Part shown: positions 60,707 through 64,000 of the stretch, one piece after another
How positions within the stretch are numbered: position 1 is the stretch's first letter
Layout: every line of letters begins with the position of its first letter
NCBI RefSeq assembly: GCF_003990645.1
Contig: NZ_RYZK01000002.1
Span: forward strand, 434,001 to 498,000
DNA length: 64,000 nucleotides
From: Shimia sediminis
GTDB taxonomy: Bacteria > Pseudomonadota > Alphaproteobacteria > Rhodobacterales > Rhodobacteraceae
Direction: 5' to 3'
Position numbers and translations under genes: made by a program
Notes under the pieces: generated by a model
What the model was told of the DNA's origin: nothing
The model's database searches: none
Seen by the model: the letters and a program-made list of their open reading frames with translations, nothing else

Positions 60707-62587
60707 ATGCTCTTTTCGCTGCTGACCTCTTTGAACCGCGCGCAGAAAAGCTGGGTGTTCCTTGCGCTCGATCTGATCTGGGTAGTGCTGGCTTTTGTGC
60801 TTGCTCAGTATCTGACCAATGTCAGTCGCATCCCTTCGCCCGAGTTCTGGCACAACGCATGGTATCTACTCATACTTCTGCCGGTCTCGGCAACTCTGAT
60901 CGGCCTTCTCGGTTTACACAGGGTCAAACTGAACGCTTATGGCATTCACGACGCGATCACCACAGCAGGTATGGCGCTTGTCCTGGGAGTTGTTGGCGTG
61001 GTCTTGGGTTATTTACCGGGCTTAACCCCGGCGCTTGCACCCAAAGTTCTTGCCGTGATGAGCCTGTTGTTTCTGGTGCTTTCCGTCTCTAGCCGTATCG
61101 CGGCGCTCAATCTGGTTCTCTACGTTCTGCGAAGAAAGCAAATCCGCAAACGCGTTATGATCTACGGCGCCGGGCAAACCGGACAGCAACTCGCCGCGGC
61201 CCTCAAAACCGACGACACGTTCGAAGCGGCGTGCTTTCTGGACGACAACATTGCGCTTCAAAAGACGCGCATAGACGGCCTTCGCGTTTATGCACCATTG
61301 CACGTGAATACCCTTGTCGAGCGGCTCTATATCGACCGTATTGTGCTTGCCATGCCATCAACCAGCCGCGCGGTTCGGGTGCGTATCGCCCACGAGCTCG
61401 AAGGGGTCGGCTGCGAGGTGCGCACCCTGCCCTCTTTCGCGGAAATGGTTCTCAGCAGCAACGAAGCCCGCGTTGCCACGCCGGTCAAAACCTCGGCATT
61501 ACTGGGCCGCACGGCAATGGAAGACATCCTGCCGTCTTCCACGGATGTCTACGAAGGCAAAAACCTGCTTGTGACCGGGGCCGGGGGGTCCATCGGCGCA
61601 GAGCTTTGTCGGCAATTGTTGCACCTCAAACCTGCGCGGCTCGTACTTCTCGATCATAGCGAGCTGGCCCTCTACACGGTCATGCAGGAGATTTCCGAAA
61701 CCACAGGTTTCACCGAACTCAAAGCGGTTCTCGGATCGATCAACGACATGGAACTGGTAATCGACGTGCTGACCTCCAACGACGTCGACATTGTCTTTCA
61801 TGCCGCGGCCTACAAACACTTGCCTCTCGTTGAAACCAACGCGCTCGAAGGGCTGCGCAACAACATCCTCGGCACGCGCACAGTGGCCGAGGCCGCAAGA
61901 CAAGCGGCGGTCGACCGGTTTGTCCTTGTTTCGTCAGACAAGGCCGTGCGCCCCACAAGCATCATGGGCGCGTCCAAGCGCATGGCCGAACTGGTCGTAC
62001 AGGATCTGGCCACCCGCAGCGATCACACCCGTTTTGCCATGGTGCGCTTTGGCAATGTTCTTGGATCATCCGGCTCTGTCATTCCGCTGTTCCAGGACCA
62101 GATTCGCCATGGCGGACCACTCACCGTGACCCATCCCGATGTCACCCGCTACTTCATGACCGTGACCGAAGCTGTCAGCCTGATGCTCCTGGCAGGAACC
62201 TTTGCCCGCGGGGGGGATGTCTTTGTGCTCGACATGGGTCAGCCCGTACGCATCGTCGATATCGCGCGCAAACTGGTCGAGGGCGCAGGTTACAGCCTGC
62301 GTGATGAAAACACACCGGACGGTGACATCGCGATCACCTTTACCGGCTTGCGCCCCGGCGAAAAAATGCACGAAGAGCTGCTGATCGGCTCGGACATGCT
62401 GACCACGCCCCATCCCAAAATCTTACGGGCACAGGAAAACACGCTTTCCGAGATCGAGATCGCCAACGCGCTGCAGGACTTGCGCCGCGCAATTGAGACC
62501 CGTGATGTGGACGCCGCAACCTCGACCCTCAGCAAGTGGGTCGAGGACTACCGGAGCGGCGACATCGACACAAACGTCGTCGCCTGA
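60707..62587 (+). CDS. CapD/WbpM-type membrane nucleotide-sugar 4,6-dehydratase
   Basis: A 626-residue protein with four N-terminal membrane helices (about 16-35, 51-70, 84-102, 115-140), a first Rossmann-like domain with MIYGAGQTGQQLAA (151-164), and a C-terminal SDR domain with LLVTGAGGSIGAELC (about 287-301). The catalytic segment SSDKAVRPTSIMGASKRMAEL has Met where most SDRs have Tyr, as in WbpM and PglF. It makes the UDP-4-keto-6-deoxy sugar for exopolysaccharide or O-antigen. It is divergent from the export operon. Confidence 0.93.
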   Translation: MLFSLLTSLNRAQKSWVFLALDLIWVVLAFVLAQYLTNVSRIPSPEFWHNAWYLLILLPVSATLIGLLGLHRVKLNAYGIHDAITTAGMALVLGVVGVVLGYLPGLTPALAPKVLAVMSLLFLVLSVSSRIAALNLVLYVLRRKQIRKRVMIYGAGQTGQQLAAALKTDDTFEAACFLDDNIALQKTRIDGLRVYAPLHVNTLVERLYIDRIVLAMPSTSRAVRVRIAHELEGVGCEVRTLPSFAEMVLSSNEARVATPVKTSALLGRTAMEDILPSSTDVYEGKNLLVTGAGGSIGAELCRQLLHLKPARLVLLDHSELALYTVMQEISETTGFTELKAVLGSINDMELVIDVLTSNDVDIVFHAAAYKHLPLVETNALEGLRNNILGTRTVAEAARQAAVDRFVLVSSDKAVRPTSIMGASKRMAELVVQDLATRSDHTRFAMVRFGNVLGSSGSVIPLFQDQIRHGGPLTVTHPDVTRYFMTVTEAVSLMLLAGTFARGGDVFVLDMGQPVRIVDIARKLVEGAGYSLRDENTPDGDIAITFTGLRPGEKMHEELLIGSDMLTTPHPKILRAQENTLSEIEIANALQDLRRAIETRDVDAATSTLSKWVEDYRSGDIDTNVVA

Positions 62588-62598
62588 GCGCACGCTCC

Positions 62599-63627
62599 TC
62601 AACAGTTGTAATAGTCGCGATACCACTCCACGAACCGGCGCACACCTTCTTTGACATCCGTTTGCGGGCGCGCACCGGTCAGATGTTGCAACAGGTCAGC
62701 CGCCGCCCATGTCGCAGGAACATCTCCCGGCTGCATCGGCATGAAATTCTTCTGCGCTTTCTGCCCAATGGCCTCCTCAACAGCCTCCACAAAGGTCATC
62801 AGCTGCACTGGTTCTCCATTGCCGATGTTCACCACCCTCCAGGGCGCCACTGTGCTGATACTGTCCGCCACGGGCGCATCATCATTGCGTCCTTCGACCT
62901 GTGGCGGCACGGCTTTGACCAGATCGGCGATCCCGGCGACAAGGTCATCGATATAGGTAAAGTCCCGGCTCATATCGCCGTGGTTGTAGATATCAATCGG
63001 TGCCCCTTCGAGAATGGCCTTGGTGAACTTGAACAGCGCCATATCCGGGCGTCCCCAGGGGCCATAGACCGTGAAAAACCGGAACATTGTGATCGGCAGT
63101 TTGTAGAGATGCGCATAAGAATGGGCCATCGCCTCATTGGCCTTTTTTGTGGCCGCATAAAACGACATCTGGCTGTCTGCCTTATGCGTCTCGGCATAGG
63201 GCATCTCGGTATTTGCACCATAGGCCGAGGACGTTGACGCCAACAGCATATGTTCCGGCGGATAGGCTCTGCCAGCTTCAAGAATCTCGAACGTCCCGAC
63301 AAGGTTCGACTCGACATAAGAGCGCGGCGCATCAATCGAATAACGCACCCCTGCCTGCGCCGCGAGGTGGATTACCACGTCCGGCCGATGCGTCTCAAAC
63401 AGCGACATCACCAACCCGGGCTCTTCCAGTCGCCCGATCACCGGTGTGAAGTTTTCAGAAGCGGCCAGAATCTCGTGGCGTTTCTCTTTCAGGCTGACAT
63501 CGTAGTAATCTGTCAGGGCATCCAGACCGACCACCGTCCAGCCATCCTCCAGCAGCCGCTTTGCCGTGTGAAAGCCGATGAATCCAGCAGTCCCGGTAAC
63601 AAGTGCTGTGCGCGTGGCAGTCTTCAT
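62599..63627 (-). CDS. NAD-dependent epimerase, probable UDP-glucuronate 4-epimerase
   Basis: A 342-residue extended SDR. NAD loop TGTAGFIG (11-18), [13 protein letters not shown] (87-99), catalytic Tyr157-x3-Lys161 in [11 protein letters not shown], and [27 protein letters not shown], which is close to UDP-glucuronate 4-epimerases such as LpsL. It supplies UDP-galacturonate for the polysaccharide. Ends 11 nt from the convergent CapD-type gene. It starts 20 nt after the truncated gene at the right edge, with which it may be co-transcribed. Confidence 0.92.
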   Translation of the reverse strand: MKTATRTALVTGTAGFIGFHTAKRLLEDGWTVVGLDALTDYYDVSLKEKRHEILAASENFTPVIGRLEEPGLVMSLFETHRPDVVIHLAAQAGVRYSIDAPRSYVESNLVGTFEILEAGRAYPPEHMLLASTSSAYGANTEMPYAETHKADSQMSFYAATKKANEAMAHSYAHLYKLPITMFRFFTVYGPWGRPDMALFKFTKAILEGAPIDIYNHGDMSRDFTYIDDLVAGIADLVKAVPPQVEGRNDDAPVADSISTVAPWRVVNIGNGEPVQLMTFVEAVEEAIGQKAQKNFMPMQPGDVPATWAAADLLQHLTGARPQTDVKEGVRRFVEWYRDYYNC

Positions 63628-63647
63628 GAAAATCTCCGATAAATCAC

Positions 63648-64000
63648 TTAGTCTTCAAACAACCTGCGTTGCTCGGCAAGACGCAGCTTTTCTTCTTTCA
63701 GCCGATTGCCAAATCCCGTCACCCGGAACAAGGGCTGATCGCGGTCCGACTTGCCAAAAATGCCGCCCGTCTGTTCCCAATAGCCGTCCGGATGAAACCT
63801 CACGCGGTGAAACAGGCCCGTGCGCGAAAACAGAAACAGCGACACGTTCTGCCCCTGCGCCACCAGCTCTGCGGCCCGCCTGCGCAGGCCCCGCGCATTC
63901 CAGCGGCGCCCGGCCACGACCGCCGGAGCCGTTCCGGCCCGCGATGGAAACGGCCGCAGCCCTTCGGACGGTCTTGGGATACGGGGCAACGCACCCAGGG
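63648..64000 (-). CDS. Hypothetical protein, C-terminal part (5' end beyond right edge)
   Basis: A minus-strand frame is open from the right edge to a stop at 63648; 117 residues are visible. It is basic: [46 protein letters not shown], ending [18 protein letters not shown]. An in-frame TTG at 63989 has no clear ribosome site, so the gene more likely starts outside the window. Its position before the epimerase gene suggests a polysaccharide role, but I do not recognise a family. Confidence 0.5.
   Translation of the reverse strand, partial: LGALPRIPRPSEGLRPFPSRAGTAPAVVAGRRWNARGLRRRAAELVAQGQNVSLFLFSRTGLFHRVRFHPDGYWEQTGGIFGKSDRDQPLFRVTGFGNRLKEEKLRLAEQRRLFED

Overview
The window is a GC-rich, gene-dense chromosomal segment of an alphaproteobacterium, most likely a marine Rhodobacterales (Roseobacter-group) strain. 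The evidence is gene content: an L-malyl-CoA lyase, a FYDLN-acid-domain protein, a DUF1244 protein, LptC/LptA/LptB, a full CtrA-type box (TTAAC-N6-TTAAC) and a CceR-like box at pyk. I see no phage, IS element, plasmid gene or CRISPR array. The only foreign-looking material is a few lower-GC orphan ORFs (about 1-406, 6613-7071, 20968-21324).

1-14 kb is housekeeping: a cut-off secreted protein, a class I amidotransferase, pheS with a small companion gene, a divergent HxlR/SDR pair, a ChaC-like cyclotransferase, an MFS exporter, rpmI-rplT, pyk, an N-formylglutamate amidohydrolase paralogue, DUF6868 and DUF1244 genes, and a large AsmA-family protein. 14-30 kb holds a LigB/DODA-type dioxygenase, a D-amino-acid module (dgcN-dgcA-D-amino-acid aminotransferase), an MFS carrier, malyl-CoA lyase, an Asp/Glu-racemase-like protein, an Lrp/LysE pair, accA, several regulators, a YgjP-type metallopeptidase and tRNA-Ala(GGC).

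30-49 kb is the most striking part. A histidine-utilisation cluster (hutU-hutG-hutI on minus, hutF-hutC on plus, hutH on minus, and a second hutC-type gene) is split by a ten-gene thiamin operon with its own TPP riboswitch (thiD-thiO-thiS-thiG-thiE-thiF-thiY-tenA-thiZ-thiX). thiX and hutH meet tail to tail with no base between them. Similar palindromes in the hutI/hutF and hutH/hutC2 divergent gaps are probable HutC operators. The product of the hut route, glutamate, and the D-glutamate module at 15-18 kb feed the same pool.

49-53.8 kb is the envelope run rnd-kpsF-lptC-lptA-lptB followed by hpf and ptsN, which supplies Kdo precursor and LPS export. 53.8-64 kb is an exopolysaccharide locus: a five-gene minus-strand operon (wza-type lipoprotein, GT4, GT2-like, GT14-like, tandem sulfotransferase) divergent from a CapD/WbpM-type dehydratase, with a UDP-glucuronate-epimerase-like gene and a truncated ORF at the edge. 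The divergent gap carries a perfect CtrA box.

The best candidates for something undescribed are three dispersed repeat families: (a) a ~100-bp element with 11-bp-spaced ACCGAC iterons, present twice, both times between convergent genes; (b) a 28-bp palindrome built on GTAGGTCGGACAA, present twice; (c) a TTCATCTTGCC/AAATACTC element, usually with GC hairpins, present three times. A ThiF-rhodanese fusion lacking the usual zinc cysteines and the two-domain sulfotransferase also deserve attention.
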